Shown: positions 23,416 through 36,068 of the stretch, one piece after another
Layout of the letters: every line of letters begins with the position of its first letter
Position numbering within the stretch: position 1 is the stretch's first letter
Source of the DNA: Owenia fusiformis
Taxonomy: Eukaryota; Annelida; Polychaeta; Sabellida; Oweniidae
Direction of reading: 5' to 3'
DNA length: 64,000 bases
Assembly: GCA_903813345.2 (NCBI GenBank)
Contig: CAIIXF020000005.1
Location: 19,225,375-19,289,374, forward strand
The notes under the pieces: generated by a model
What the model was told of the DNA's origin: nothing
What the model saw: the letters and a program-made list of their open reading frames with translations, nothing else
The model's database searches: none
Position numbers and translations under genes: made by a program

Positions 23416-23809
23416 TATCCGTCTTACCTCTGCGCTCGGTTTACTTAACAGTGAGCTTCATCATCATAAATATGTTGATACAATCCTGATATACACCCTC
23501 TTATGGCTATTTAATTAGTGCCCAGCCTATAATTAATGTTAGTCAATCATCGTAAATAAATAAAAATAATAATAAGGGCCCCAACACTTCGTAGGTGGAA
23601 TGATACATTAACATTGAAGCTTCACTAATCCACCTTTGAGACATTCCAAATGGCAACGATATAAAACTGCATTTTATGAGTTATGGAATACAATTGTGAC
23701 CATTAAGTTAATACCTGGCCTTTACAAAAACACGTACTTTATTGTTCAAAGCTAAACTACCGTGTAACTATCATCATTTTTTATCCTGGATATGTCAATT
23801 TTATGCTTC
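23416..23809. other. Non-coding spacer
   Basis: No gene or repeat was recognised between the transposon at 21806 and the foldback at 23810. Confidence 0.4.
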
Positions 23810-24828
23810 CTGGTCAACTCAACCCCAAGTCAACTCAACCCAAGTCAACTCAACCCTTAGTCAAGTCGACCCCAAGTCAAGTCGACCCTTAGTCAAGTCG
23901 ACCCTAAGTCATCTCGACCCTTAGTCAACTCGACCCCAAGTCATCTCAACCCTTGGTCAACTCAACCCTTAGTCAAGTCGACCCAAATGATTTTACTTGT
24001 TTTAAGTAGATTAAAATACAATATAATCCAATTGTTTGTGCAGTTTGATTTGAAATCAAACTTCAAAGAAAAAAACATTTCTGTCACCTATAGATCAAAA
24101 CGAAGATTTAAACTGGATCATAAAATCCCAATCTGATTGTTTATGACACCTGACATATGAGTAAGATAATGTTTGTTCAGTCTTGTTTTAAAATCTTACT
24201 TCAAAAAAATAAACATTTCTATCGCCTGTAGATCAGAAGGAAGATTTGAACCGGATCATATTGTTTATTATTATTATCAAAATATAAAATCATTCAATAC
24301 AAAGTAATGGATGGATGTTGGCACAATGCACATGTTGCATAAGTTACCTGTTGTCAAAAATACTGTTGCAACAATTTCGGTATAACAGAAAAAGTGTGTA
24401 GATAATTTTTTTATTTCAGAGAGATTAAACAAGCTCAAATATTAAGGGGTGAAATATATGTATAGCATCGTGAATAGTCCTATTAAGATTAATCAAATAT
24501 TATTTTGTTATTTATAAAAATTATAAATGCGTTAAGCACAAACTTCAATAGTTGATAATTTTATTTTGGAAAATTAGCATTTTAGTCCCTCATTCTTTCA
24601 AAATTCATCAATATCATACCATGAAAATAGTATATCTATTTGTTTTTATGGTGGGGTCGAGTTGACTAAGGGTTGAGATGACCAAGGGTTGAGATGACTT
24701 GGGGTCGAGTTGACTAAGGGTCGAGATGACTTGGGGTCGACTTGACTAAGGGTCGACTTGACTTGGGGTCGACTTGACTAAGGGTTGAGTTGACTTGGGT
24801 TGAGTTGACTTGGGGTTGAGTTGACCAG
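23810..24828. mobile_element. Foldback element with minisatellite terminal arms
   Basis: The left arm (23810-23984) and right arm (24653-24828) are reverse complements over about 175 bp, and each is a chain of 16-17-bp units of the type 'caagtcaactcaacccc'. Variant order along the two arms agrees almost unit for unit, so the inverted repeat was copied as a whole. The 670-bp centre contains a diverged direct duplication (about 24045-24125 and 24178-24262, with 'aaacatttct' and 'agatttgaaccggatcata'). No transposase is visible. A solo arm lies at 16729-16870. Confidence 0.85.
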
Positions 24829-25620
24829 TTACCAATTTTATTACAATGTCCGGTCAGTGTCGGACGGTGTATTTACACTCTTATTAATTTTATGGTAGTA
24901 CATTGGATTTATTTGTCTAGATTTGTAGATGAGATTAGAGGAAATACTGAGTTTATTTTTATTTTGAAATCTATGCAACAAAGGACAGATGTTTTCTATA
25001 CCATTTAATTTTTCCTGAATAATTTTGCTCATCTAAAAGAGGGTTGCGACAGAGGTTTATGTACATCCATTGTGCAAGACAACAATAAGGTTGTGTTCTG
25101 CTTTTCCATGAAAATGTTTTAATTTACAAGTTATTTCACAATAATTCTTAAAAAGTAAACGTAAATAATTAAATTCGTTTCCACCATTTTTAAGAAAGCT
25201 GTTCGAAAATTAGAGGGGCGTATTTTTGGGTAACCCAAGTGGAATATTTCAGCATCTCAAATCTTCATATATTTGATCAACTATTTCAGTTTTATAGGAT
25301 TCAACGGACATGTACGTTTTTGGGAGATTCCTTTTTGCCTCTTTAAATAATTACAAGGAGTATAGTCATAATGTCAAATAAAAGAAATGCGAGTGCGTGT
25401 GTCCCTCAGGCTCAAACTATCTGCCGATCTACCCGGATATTTAACTTCCCTTGATTTTGATCGCGGATGTGTACTCCTACACTTTTATGAAGATAAAATT
25501 AACAGATGTGATTGATTTAATTAGATGGTTACTAACGAAAAGTGGGAAGCAGAAAAAATAATCAAAAATCATTTAGTTGTTACAAGACTGAAAGGATAAG
25601 GTGGAATTCACAACGATGAT
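24829..25620. other. Non-coding, no recognised feature
   Basis: AT-rich. Short frames only; nothing is supported. Confidence 0.4.
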
Positions 25621-25746
25621 GATGAAGGGACGTTGGGTACAGGATGAAGGGACGTTGGGTACAGGATGAAGGGACGTTGGATTCAGGTGAAGGGACGTTG
25701 GGTACAGGATGAAGGGACGTTGGATTCAGTTGAAGGGACGTACAGG
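25621..25746 (+). repeat. 22-bp minisatellite, about six units
   Basis: Units of 'gatgaagggacgttgggtac' plus 'ag', with a variant 'ggattcag' ending that alternates in the later units. No frame is implied. Confidence 0.9.
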
Positions 25747-26815
25747 AAAGACATCACACTTAATCACAAGCCAATGCTGACTTGAAAATAACCTTATGGA
25801 ATATTTTATATTCCTATAATATTGTTGTTTATTCTTAAAGAGAGCGAGGAGAGAATTTTTCCATTGAATTATGCCGATATTCATCCTGGCAGCATTTTCA
25901 GTTAGGGATGTTTTTTACCCATAAGACTTAGATATTTGATTTTTAGATTGATGCTTCTCACATACTGGATCTTTAACCGAGTTTCTGGACTTGTAACCCT
26001 TGCATAGAAAATTTGTAAAACCAGGACACAATGTGAAAAATATAAATGTCACTTAATAAGCCCATAACATGACATAATAATCTTATTACTTTCAGTCTAC
26101 TAGGACAACTTGATAGTATATTTTGCTCGATCTATTATTTTTTGTCTATTTATTTCCCACTTCATTCATTCATGTAAATGACACCCAGGCTCCCGGTATC
26201 TCCACCACGTTAATGGTTATTTGACAAGTGCATGGTATACTAGTAATAATTTTAAATAGTACACATACCTCATTATCAGAGTCATTTCATATTATCATGT
26301 TATATTATGTTATTTTGAGTTACAATTTTCTCACCGACAACAGTTGTGGAAACGAGTTCAAATGATCATAGACGTAACTAAACTTGGCATGATACAGGTT
26401 AGGAAACTGAAACTAATAAAAAGGTGACCAACATTGTCGGGATCCACAGTCTACTATCCATTTGAATAGAGAGACTCTCAAACGCTTCAGTTAAAGAGAG
26501 ACTGATAAATCGAATGGATGACCAATTATTGTGAGGTGTTCGGCATGTACTGTACTGACTCTGAAACATTAGATAACTCTGATTAAATCGATGTCCTACA
26601 GTAGCATCATTCTCTTGTATGTCTGATTTGTCTCTATTGAAATTTGACAAGCCCATTTTCATACCCTAACTACGCCCCTGCAAGATAGAATATAAGTCTC
26701 AAAATCCATATGTGTGTCTAAGTTTCAATCTCTGTTCACAAAACCATTGTTAAGGTACATTATGGGGTGTAAAATTGTCGCGACCCTCGCGCATCCTTTC
26801 ACGATCATCTAGCCA
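25747..26815. other. Non-coding stretch
   Basis: A segment from about 26368 ('gacgtaactaaa') to about 26680 ('aactacgcccctg') has ends resembling the 'ctacgcc' element group, but no partner copy in this window. An 87-codon minus-strand frame inside it is not convincing. Confidence 0.3.
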
Positions 26816-26933
26816 GGGGTTCGTTTTTCGTACGATCGTAACTTACGATTCCGAGAAAACCATTTGTCTCTGTTTTGATGAACAATGACTTGCGACCAAA
26901 TCGTAAGTTACGATGGTTTCAAAAACGGGCCCC
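26816..26933. mobile_element. 118-bp foldback MITE
   Basis: The left end is GGGGTTCGTTTTTCGTACGA and the right end, read inward, GGGGCCCGTTTTTGAAACC. Both lead into ATCGTAACTTACGATT, so the arms are about 35 bp. The G-rich start and palindromic body match a common class of short foldback MITEs of marine invertebrates. Target duplication is not resolved. Confidence 0.65.
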
Positions 26934-27307
26934 AGTATAGTAAGTAGCGGATATAATGAAAGAGCTTCCGATGATGGAATATATGCATTACGTGAAGAAC
27001 TGCCCCAGAGAATAATAAACATTATACCTTCACTGGTGATCCGCTCGATTACGCTGGTTACCGAAAAGGTTCGTTTCGGTACAATTTTTCTTTTTTCCCT
27101 ATTTCCTTTAATTTTATTTGCATAAAAATGTAAAAATAAAGTTTTGTTGGATTCAATTAAATGAATTAACTCGGCCCATTATCACAGGATGGTGTCGAAA
27201 GATTTGTCCGCTGTGACGGAGCATGATATTCTTCATTAAACACTAAGAACTCTTCACACTTTATTTTTTAACTCACATGTTCGTTACATCAAAGAAAATT
27301 ACTTCCA

Positions 27308-27547
27308 ATAACGCTAGGAGGAAAAGCTATTGAAAACTGCGCCAGAGTATCAAACTCTAAAATGTACCATTTTCTTTTTAAACTTTTTAATGGCATGATA
27401 TAGTGACACGATAATATTAAAATATGTTTTCATGTGTAAATATTATCGTATCACTATATCGTGCCATTAGGAAGTTAACAAGAAATGGTACATTTTGAAG
27501 TATGATACTCCGGCGCCATTTTCAATAGCTTTTCTTCCCAGCGTTAT
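27308..27547. repeat. 240-bp near-perfect palindrome
   Basis: The left arm runs from ATAACGCTAGGAGGAAAAG to about 27415. The right arm returns the same sequence inverted and ends AGCGTTAT at 27547, with a loop of about 20 bp near 27420-27440. Arms of about 110 bp agree at most positions, including 'tatagtgacacgataatatt'. It may be a foldback MITE; no target duplication was identified. Confidence 0.8.
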
Positions 27548-27824
27548 CGGACTTCAAACAGAAGTGAAGTTACCAGCAAATCCATTGCCGCGGTGTTATA
27601 GCATGACGGTTACGTCAAGGCGATTTGCAAAATTTTGCGGTAACGATAACAAAAAATGGCGGCTGGGAAAGACAGCATGTCCTCTTTCTCCCCTGTAGGC
27701 AAGATTCACAGATAAGATTTCCTTTTCAACTAGTTCCATTCGGTGACGTATATGGATGATTATAAAGACTGGGTCAAATCTGCCAGGTGTTTTACTAGAC
27801 CGGAATATAACACTGCGTGAAATA

Positions 27825-28045
27825 TGGGATTCCAACTCTTGACACGTCTAGAAACTGGTCTTTACACGCCGGGTTTCTAGACGTGCCAATTATTTACACC
27901 TCTTGACACGCGATGAATTCAACTCTTTACACCTCTTTGCACTTCTTGGCACACGCAGTGCAAAGACGTGTAAAGACCATGTCAAAAAGTCTTTACACGC
28001 CCTGTGACAATTAATGGAATCTCTTGACACGCTCTTGGCACACTG
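27825..28045. repeat. 'CTTGACACG / CTTTACACG' motif cluster
   Basis: Short inverted and direct motifs recur: 'ctcttgacacg', 'gtctttacacgcc', 'gtctagaaac', 'cgtgtaaagac'. Related clusters occur at about 32095-32165 and 33705-33836. The pattern suggests one family of structured small elements with terminal 'ggaatctcttgacacgc'. Confidence 0.5.
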
Positions 28046-30904
28046 AACAACATAATTATGTGTAAATAAACAACTAACCTAATTACCAATAGCAATACAT
28101 ACAGTATTTTAACGATTGCAAGTATTTTCTCTGATACTTTTAATTGATATATTTTAATCATTCTTTCGCAGACTGTTTGGAACAAGTACATGTAGCAAAT
28201 ATTAAACAGACTATTTTGTATGTACGCTGACACATTGACTTATTTAAACATTTTGGCAATTTCATGCCGCCTTTTGAAAATATAAATCAGTTACAGGCAA
28301 TGCTAATCGACGCATTGATCCTAAGTGAAGGAAATACATATCATGATAAGAAAGAGAAAGGCGTTTCAAGGATAAAACGTGCAATAAACTTTGAAAACAC
28401 TGATACATCAGGCCTATTTATATATTTATTTTGTATTAGCTTAATATAAAGATAACCTTACTTTTCGATGAGTATTTGGATTTCGGAGTAATTTGTTTCA
28501 AGTTAAGTCAATACAAATTATCGCCGACTTAACTTGTGACCATACATATGATAAATGAGGGGCATTTTAATACACAATTGGGCAAAACAAGCATATTCAA
28601 TCGAATGTACCATTCTCTCTGCTGTTCTTTCCCAGCCTATCCATAAACAGACAGGTACAAAGTTCCCATAGTTTTCGCAACATCTAATTCTATGATCAAT
28701 TGCTAGACACAGCAAATATACTAATTAATTGTCTGATTGTGATTGGGGAACGTAGGGTTTTTACATAAACAGGATACTTGGCTGTACATAGCCTGAGAAC
28801 ACCGGATTGACCCCCCCCCCATCGACGCCTAGGCGCTGCTTATGTTTTAATAAGAAACATTCCCTTGTAAAGAATTATCGGGATATGAATTGATACAAGG
28901 TCAAGTATTCTGCCCCTTTTGTGTGATAAAAATATGTATTTAATTGGTGCTTTAACTTTTTGAACAAAGAAATGAAATAATCGCACTGAATGTCTCAACA
29001 TAAATCAGTGATGTTTAATTAATAAATGACACTATTATGTCAGTCTACTCACTTCATGGACATGGACGGGGGGGGGGGAGGTGAGTTACCCATTCTAAAA
29101 TGGTTAAATTTTGTATTAAAGAGTAATCAATAGGTCGTGAACTCCGATTGATAACCAACTGTAGCATACTACTTAATTTGTTTGACTATTGATATTAAAA
29201 AGGAGTGAATTTATGATATTCATAGAGGTACATTGTATTGGTATTAATATAATAGTGATATTGGGGACCATAAACCACTTTGTTTCGCAAGTAGCTTTAG
29301 GATCGCGGTTTTATCTTCACATGTTGCCCTTTGTGCAATTCGAAAATGAAATATTTTAATCTATAATTTATATATCATTTGCAAAATAAATGTAATTAAG
29401 AGACATGTGGGAGGGTTCACTAAATGTTGTTCACTGGAGTCGATACACACACCTGCATAACAATCGGAGACAAAACTGACTTAATCTGATATGATAACAA
29501 AAGACTAATAACTTAGTCTATGTTTTTGTTTTTATAATTGCGGAAGTGTACCAAAACCACCTTGATTACAGAAGATATCGTCTAGGCTTTAGATTTAATG
29601 AATAGATTTTTTGCCCTAGTCTCATTTAATAAAACAGGCTATTTGCGTATTTAATTAATATTTGTGACAAAATATTTCAGTTAGACTCAAAATCAAAACG
29701 AATTTCTCCATTATAGCCCCCCTTGCAACTGTCCCGAGTCTGCATCTGTTTTTCATGCTTCCGATCCACCTTTGGGATAGAAAGAATAGATGTAGATTTG
29801 TAATTTGGGGGGAGGGGGGGGGTGGCATTAAATGTGTTCTCATACAAACTAAAATAAACCCCAAAAAGCCATATCAAATGTCCAAACACAAGACCAATGC
29901 CATGTCAAACATCCAAATATAGAACCAATACCATACCCCCGGGTACCAAATATCCAGAATATAAGACCAAGGCCATTCGAAATATCGAATGCCCCGAGAA
30001 GAAGGCAGATCTTTGAGTAAAATGATCATAAACAACCTCAAATGAAGGATATGTGTAACAACTAGACCAATGCCCCGGGACCAATGCCGTACCACAATTG
30101 AGGGGTAACATATTTTCCACACCGATTCTTATACCAGAAAATGGAAAAATCTGTCTTAAAATGTGGGTCCATTGGCTTGACATACCAAATGTAAAAAAGG
30201 TACCCCACCTGAGCCGAGTGTGAACCCCCGGGGTGAATGGTGAACACACGGGGCAAGGAATTCTTCGATTTTGATTCAAGTAATTTTTTTTATAAAATTC
30301 ATACTCATGTTAATAGCGGACGCCTTGGCCAAATAATCTTTCAAATCATGCACTTTCCAAGTGATTTTGTAGCAAAATTGTGATAATATATGAACCCCTT
30401 GGAATTATTCAAAGACGGGCCCCCGCCAGCCCATCCCCCATTCTTACCTATGCTAAACACTAAGATAAACATATAGAATGGTATCTTACACTTTTTTCTA
30501 AATGTTGATATCCAAAAAACATATCTTTTTGGTTTATCAACACATACCGCTCACAATATAACAAGTATACAGATTGTAACATAGATAAGCGAATTGGGGA
30601 AAATTACAATCCCTTTGATCAAATTATTATAAGATTTAATCTCCAGCTGAGGTGCAATCAAAATGTTGATACACATAATTAGCAGTCAGAAAGATGCTCT
30701 TACCACTGTAGTTTTCAATGTTCCCTTTGTTGTAACATCTTATTTCAAAAGAATGGATATTGATGGTTGTATGGAAGTATTCATATCAAACATTCACATA
30801 TAACAGTGGAATTCCATCAATAAATGCAACCATACTATTTAAGATTTCATATTGGACTTTCCGCATAATGATAAAATGTTGACGATATAGTTTTCGATAA
30901 AACC
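28046..30904. other. Non-coding, low-complexity patches
   Basis: Poly-C/poly-G runs lie near 28810, 29068 and 29809-29822. Between 29885 and 30250 the text has a repetitive 'agaccaatgcc' and 'gggtaccaaatatcc' character, but no clear unit or domain. Several overlapping minus-strand frames there reflect composition and not genes. Confidence 0.35.
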
Positions 30905-31160
30905 CCAGGGCCGTAGCCAGCTTTCAGTCGGGGGGAGGGGTGATGCAATCACCAAAATATTTTAGGTTTTCAGTCGGGGGGTGCGATCGTGACATAAATG
31001 AGGCAAAAAATATTTGTTTTGAATTTTTACGAAAATGATGCAACTTCCTTCAAACCTGAGCTAGAAGCTTCAATTTAATGCTCTTTTCTTTCTCTACCTT
31101 ATGGTACCTTTTATTGCTTGTAGGAGGGGGTGCAAACCCACCGCTTCTCCTCGTTACGCT
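30905..31160 (+). repeat. 'ggccgtagccag' element copy
   Basis: Begins CAGGGCCGTAGCCAGCTTTC, contains 'gatgcaacttccttcaaacc' followed by 'gagctagaagcttcaattt', and ends near 'ggagggggtgcaaaccca' and 'cgttacgcttaccc'. It matches 16366-16455 and 53860-54050 in the middle block. It is an interspersed DNA element without coding capacity. Confidence 0.6.
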
Positions 31161-31534
31161 TACCCAATAACGTATTCCCAAGGAATCGACTTTATTAATT
31201 TATATGTGAAAAATGAGCTTGCATGTACAAATTGCATCGTATGCAAACCTTCCCCTGACCGACCCGGTCATGTTTATGTCTTTTGAATGATGTCTACCCC
31301 TTGATGCATGCATCCTTTAATAAGTGGTGTTAAGAATATTGGTGTAGGCCCTGGTGAAGGGATATGTCATAAAGATTTCACGTTATCGCGATATACATGT
31401 AGCCGCGTCCCCTTTGTCTTTATCCTTCCAAACGCAAACGGCGGATAAGAGGGGTTCTTAGTGATTGATCTGATGCTTAATAAGCCACTTACAAGATACA
31501 GTTTTAAATATTGATATTGTGTAAAGTTTTAACA
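31161..31534. other. Non-coding spacer
   Basis: Nothing was recognised beyond short frames. Confidence 0.35.
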
Positions 31535-31700
31535 CATAGGCGTAACCAGGGGGGGGGGGGGGGTGCGATTCGTGAATGATCGCATCCCCCCCCCTGCTTA
31601 ACCAATAGAGAAGGAAGAAGAAAGGAGCTTTGAATGGCTTTCATTTGAAACTTCTAGTTCAATTTTGAAGGAATTTGCAATGTCTGGTTCACAATTTGCT
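31535..31700. repeat. G/C-run hairpin with 'ggcgtaaccagg' border
   Basis: A run of about 15 G leads into TGCGATTC, a short loop, then GATCGCAT and about 9 C, forming a hairpin. The border 'aggcgtaaccagg' relates it to the 'ctacgcc' element group. Confidence 0.45.
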
Positions 31701-33040
31701 CAAATTCATCGTCCGGCCTCCGGCCGATTGAGTATTTTGTTTAAGATTGTTTTCATGTTTGAAAAAACACTCAAAAAACACTGAATCGGAGCAAATATGA
31801 CCCAGGCATATGAGGGGCAACATTTTAGATATAGTATTGTTTGAAATCCTGGGAAAATGCACTCCCCCAATTTTGCAAATCTGGTCTGCGGTGCTAATGA
31901 ACCCTCTAATTTGTTTTCGTTTACATGAGCAACTAACAGATATGTTTATTCTCATTCTGTCTCAGCTTGATTTTAATTAAATTTTACCCCTACCCTTCGA
32001 ACGTCTTTGTCTCCCTCATTTTTGCAACCCTACATTCAGTTTCTTTTTAAACCAAATTAATTTCAGCTATAAAATTAGCCCTCTCTCCCCTCCTCTATCT
32101 CTAGATACGCAGAGTTTCTAGACCGGCTAAGTACGTCTAAAAATTACTAGAAATTCCACAATTTATACAGTGATATGGATTTCATGTTTCTATTGAATCC
32201 CTTATTTTGAAGTCTAGCTAAATAATTGAGTTTGAGTTTAAACGTTTTCGGGGATCCGGGCAGAACTCAGGATATAGTACTTGAGTACATTTGCATTCAA
32301 AATAATTCAAAATTCAAAATTGCAAATATCATGGAAGTTAATTGCAATTATGTTCGATGATCGTCAACATGAAAGAACAATATGTCTGAATAATTAGCTA
32401 TTCAACATCTTTATCAAAACTTTCCTACACTTTTAAATGTTGATCTTGTCAAAGAGTACTCTCCATCTGAGATTCAGATGTAGATCGAAAGGTATTTATA
32501 GATGGTTTACATGAGGGGTTCTGTCCATGTGGGTGGTGTATTCCTTTCATAACAAAGAGTTGTTTTGCTTCCGGGGTCCTAAATTATTCAATTTTAAATA
32601 GTAACTAATAAGATTATACAGATCAAAAAGACTCGGGGCACTGCCGTCGCCCCATCATGATCAATACAGGTGACAATAAGCGACACATGTTTCAGCGTCA
32701 TGATAGTAAACCATGACATCTCAAATCTTCCCAGCCCTTGATTTTTTGAGATCTTTCATCCCAGCTCATATTTCATCTAATTGGGGTCATAAAACGTGTG
32801 TAACTGTGCCTGTTGCATCCTCGCTGGAAGGGTATTTTACAAGTATAAATGAAGTCCTTTGAAGAAGGATGTGCCTGTTGTTAAATACATGTACAATGCC
32901 TTACTACATTATGTAATGTATTGACATTAAGGTAGATGATTACATGATAACAATCACACTTATTGACATTCATAACTCTTCCCATCTAATATGCTCAGAT
33001 CACAGAATATGCCTCATTATATCAGAGCATGTTTCAGGCG
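31701..33040. other. Non-coding stretch
   Basis: Contains a small 'agatacgcagagtttctaga' motif patch near 32102-32165, related to 27825-28045. No gene was seen. Confidence 0.35.
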
Positions 33041-33245
33041 TTTCAGACCCATAGCCAGGATTTGCCAAGGGGTGGGTTACTTTTTTAAGAAATTCCAGGG
33101 GGAGTTTACTTTTGGCAATGTTAATTCAAAAATGAGCAAAATAATTTAAAAGGTGCTCAGTATGGGGTAAAAATGCAATTTTGGTCACGGAGGGGGGGGG
33201 GGGTCGCTAGAACCAATCTATCCCCCCTGTATTCGGGCCTGCATG
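33041..33245. repeat. Short element with 'cccatagccagg' and 'cgggcctg' ends
   Basis: The borders 'agacccatagccaggatttg' and 'tgtattcgggcctg' and the internal G-run resemble the group of 'gtagccag' elements in this window. The boundaries are estimates. Confidence 0.35.
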
Positions 33246-34018
33246 TGCTATCTACATATTTGACAATTTGATTGACACGGTTCAAAGTGGACTTTGTTAA
33301 TTATTCAAACTGTTTTAATATCTAGGAATATGCGTCCAAGTTAAAATCACTCGAAATCAGGGTAGATAAACCTAAGAAAAACACATGTCTTGTTTTCATT
33401 TGATCTTTAACACGATCCTGTAAAAATGTCAGATTTAGCAAAATACATAGGCGATCTCCATCTGCACACATCTACTCATTTCGACTAAGCTATTGCCTAT
33501 ACTTACACGCACACGCTTACTTTTAAATTAATTTTATTTTGATAATGATTTAAAAAACACAAATTATTATTAACACGAAATTAAAATGATTGTTATATTC
33601 CAATCCTAGTAAAGCATAATTAAGCGCGACTATAGGGCATAACAACATGTGGCCGGTCTAATTATACTGTTTGTTTTGATAAGGCTGTGCAAAGAGATAT
33701 CAAAACTCTTGACACGCTCTTTACACGCGAGGTCTTTGCACCTCTTGACACGTCTTGGAATCTCTAGATACGCGGAGTTCCTAGACTATCTTTGCACGTC
33801 TAGAAATTGCTTGGAATTTCACATTTGACGCAGTGTAAGCTGTAAACTTACCGACTAAGATGTCCAAGTTCATAATTTTTAGTTACGTGCATGTACACCT
33901 TTCAAGTTAAGGTTGTTAGTTCTGATAGCCTCTTTCCATATAATGGGTAAGAAATGGAATATTGAATTGCTTATATTTGTTTTCAGGACTCACAAGAGAC
34001 GCTCTTGTTTGAGCCTCT
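33246..34018. other. Non-coding stretch with motif cluster
   Basis: A 'cttgacacg/ctttacacg/gtctagaaatt' cluster lies at about 33705-33836, related to 27825-28045. No supported exon. Confidence 0.35.
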
Positions 34019-34023
34019 ATAGG

Positions 34024-36063
34024 CCAGGCCCGTCAGATGGGGGGGTGCGATGGGTGCGACCACACCCCCCTTTGACACCCCCAAAAAAAATTTAAAAATT
34101 AAAAAAAAAAAATTTGAAAAATATTATTTTTTGTAATTAATTTTCATCATCTCATACACTTTTAGAGTGCCTAGAAAGCATCAAATACTGTAGCATCTTA
34201 AAATTGTAAAATTTTCTAGAGGGAGTGGATCACCCCCCACACCCCCTCAATACAATGGAAAAGTTCTGAATTTATTTTATGTATTGTCTCAGACACTTTT
34301 AAAGTGCCCAAGTGCCCAGACTTCATAACATAGCTCCTTGATATAGTCAATGTTTCTGGTGGGGGATAAACACTTGCTCCCCTTCGGGATCCCCACCCCA
34401 CCCCACCTCCCCCTCTGGCACCCCTCCAAAAAAATTGAAAAAATTGTGATTTTAATTGACTCATACACTTTGAAAGTGCCCAGAGAGCACTAAATAGCGT
34501 TTTAAAATTGTAAAACTTTCTAGGGGAGTCGGCCACCCCTCACACCCAAAGCAAAATTGAAAAGTTCTGAATTTATTTTATGCATCATCTCAGACACATG
34601 TAAAGTGCCCAGACATCATCAAATAGCACCTTGATATAGTCAATGATTCTGGGAGACTAACACTTACTCGCCCTCTTGCATCCCCACCCCACCTCCCCCT
34701 CTGGCACCCCCTCCCCCCTTGACAACCCCCAAAATATTGTGATTTTTTTATTGAGTCATACACTGACATTGATACATACATTGAGTCATGCACTTCGAAA
34801 GTGTTCAGAAAGCACCAAATAGCATCTTAAAATTGTAAAATTTTCCAGGGAAGTAGGCCACCCCTCACACCCCCCACAAAAAATTCTGAATTTATTTCAT
34901 GCATTGTCTCAGACACTTTTAAAGTGCCTAGACTTCATCAAATAGCACCTTGATATGGTCAATGTTTCTGGGGACAGATATTGGGGAAAAACATTTGCTG
35001 GCCCTCTGGCACCCTAATCTCACCTCCCCCTCTGGCATCCCCCCTCTGGCATCCCCCTTTGACACCCCTAAAAATTGAAAAAATGTAATTGTTTTTCAAT
35101 TTTTTTTCGATTGACTCATACACTTTAAAAGTGCCCAGAAGCACCAAATATCATCTTAAAATTGTAAAATTTTCTAGGAGAGTTGACCACCCCTCGCATC
35201 CCCCACAAAACAATAGAAAAAATTCTGAATTTCATGTATTGTCTCAGACATTTTTAAAGTGCCCAGACATCATCAAATGGCACCTTGATATGGTCACTGT
35301 TTCTTGGGAACAACCCCTTAATGCTCCCCCTCTGACACTCCACCCCACTTCACCCTTTCATTCTCTTTGACATCCTCAAAAAGAATTTGAAATTTTTTTT
35401 ATCGACGACTCATTCACTTTAAAAGTGCCCAGAAAGCACCAAATGGCATCTCAAAAGTGTAAAATTTTCTAAGGGGAGTGGGTCACTCCTCACAAGTTTG
35501 GAAGTTGCATTTGTTAATTTTAAACGCTTTAAAGTGCCTAGAAGTCACCAAGTGACATAATGAAATCATAAAAACATAAAAATTTCTGGCAGCCAACCCC
35601 AAAAACAAAAGCATTCATTTACTCAAACACATTAAAAGTGCTCAGAATTAACCAGACAGCATCTTGAATTTGTAAAATTTTCCTTGCTGCCCCCCCCCCC
35701 CCCCCAAGAAGAAAATGATTGAAAAAATCTGAATTTCTTATAAATAGATTCTGTTTCAATTAAAACACCTTGAAAGGATCCAGAAATCACTGAATGTGAT
35801 CTTGAACTGGTAAAAGTTCTCGGGCATCTATGCCCTTCTAGTACACCCTCCCCCTATTCCAGTATTTCTCCAAATTGCTCATACAATATTTAGTCTAAAA
35901 ACAATACGAAAACAATAAAATACTACAAAATATAGGGAGTAACCGACCCCCCCCCCCCCCCTTTGACTTACGCAATTTGATTTACGCGGCAAAAAATTGA
36001 CAATTTTATTTTCTCTTTAGTTAAAACCGCACCCCCCTTGGAGAAAAGTGTCTTACGGGCCTG
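34024..36063 (-). mobile_element. Non-autonomous DNA transposon, copy 2 (2040 bp)
   Basis: An inverted copy of the element at 21806-23410, longer by about 435 bp. The ends are CCAGGCCCGTCAGATGG (left) and CAGGCCCGTAAGACA read inward from the right, with ATAGG duplicated at 34019-34023 and 36064-36068. It contains 4-5 units of about 300-330 bp with repeated CACTTT-N-AAAGTG palindromes near 34158, 34296, 34465, 34791, 34914, 35120 and 35416. No transposase frame is present. Confidence 0.85.
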
Positions 36064-36068
36064 ATAGG

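Noticed and set aside
29655-30279. Overlapping minus-strand frames of 60-124 codons
   Set aside because: They lie over repetitive, composition-biased sequence, overlap one another in different registers, and show no recognisable domain.
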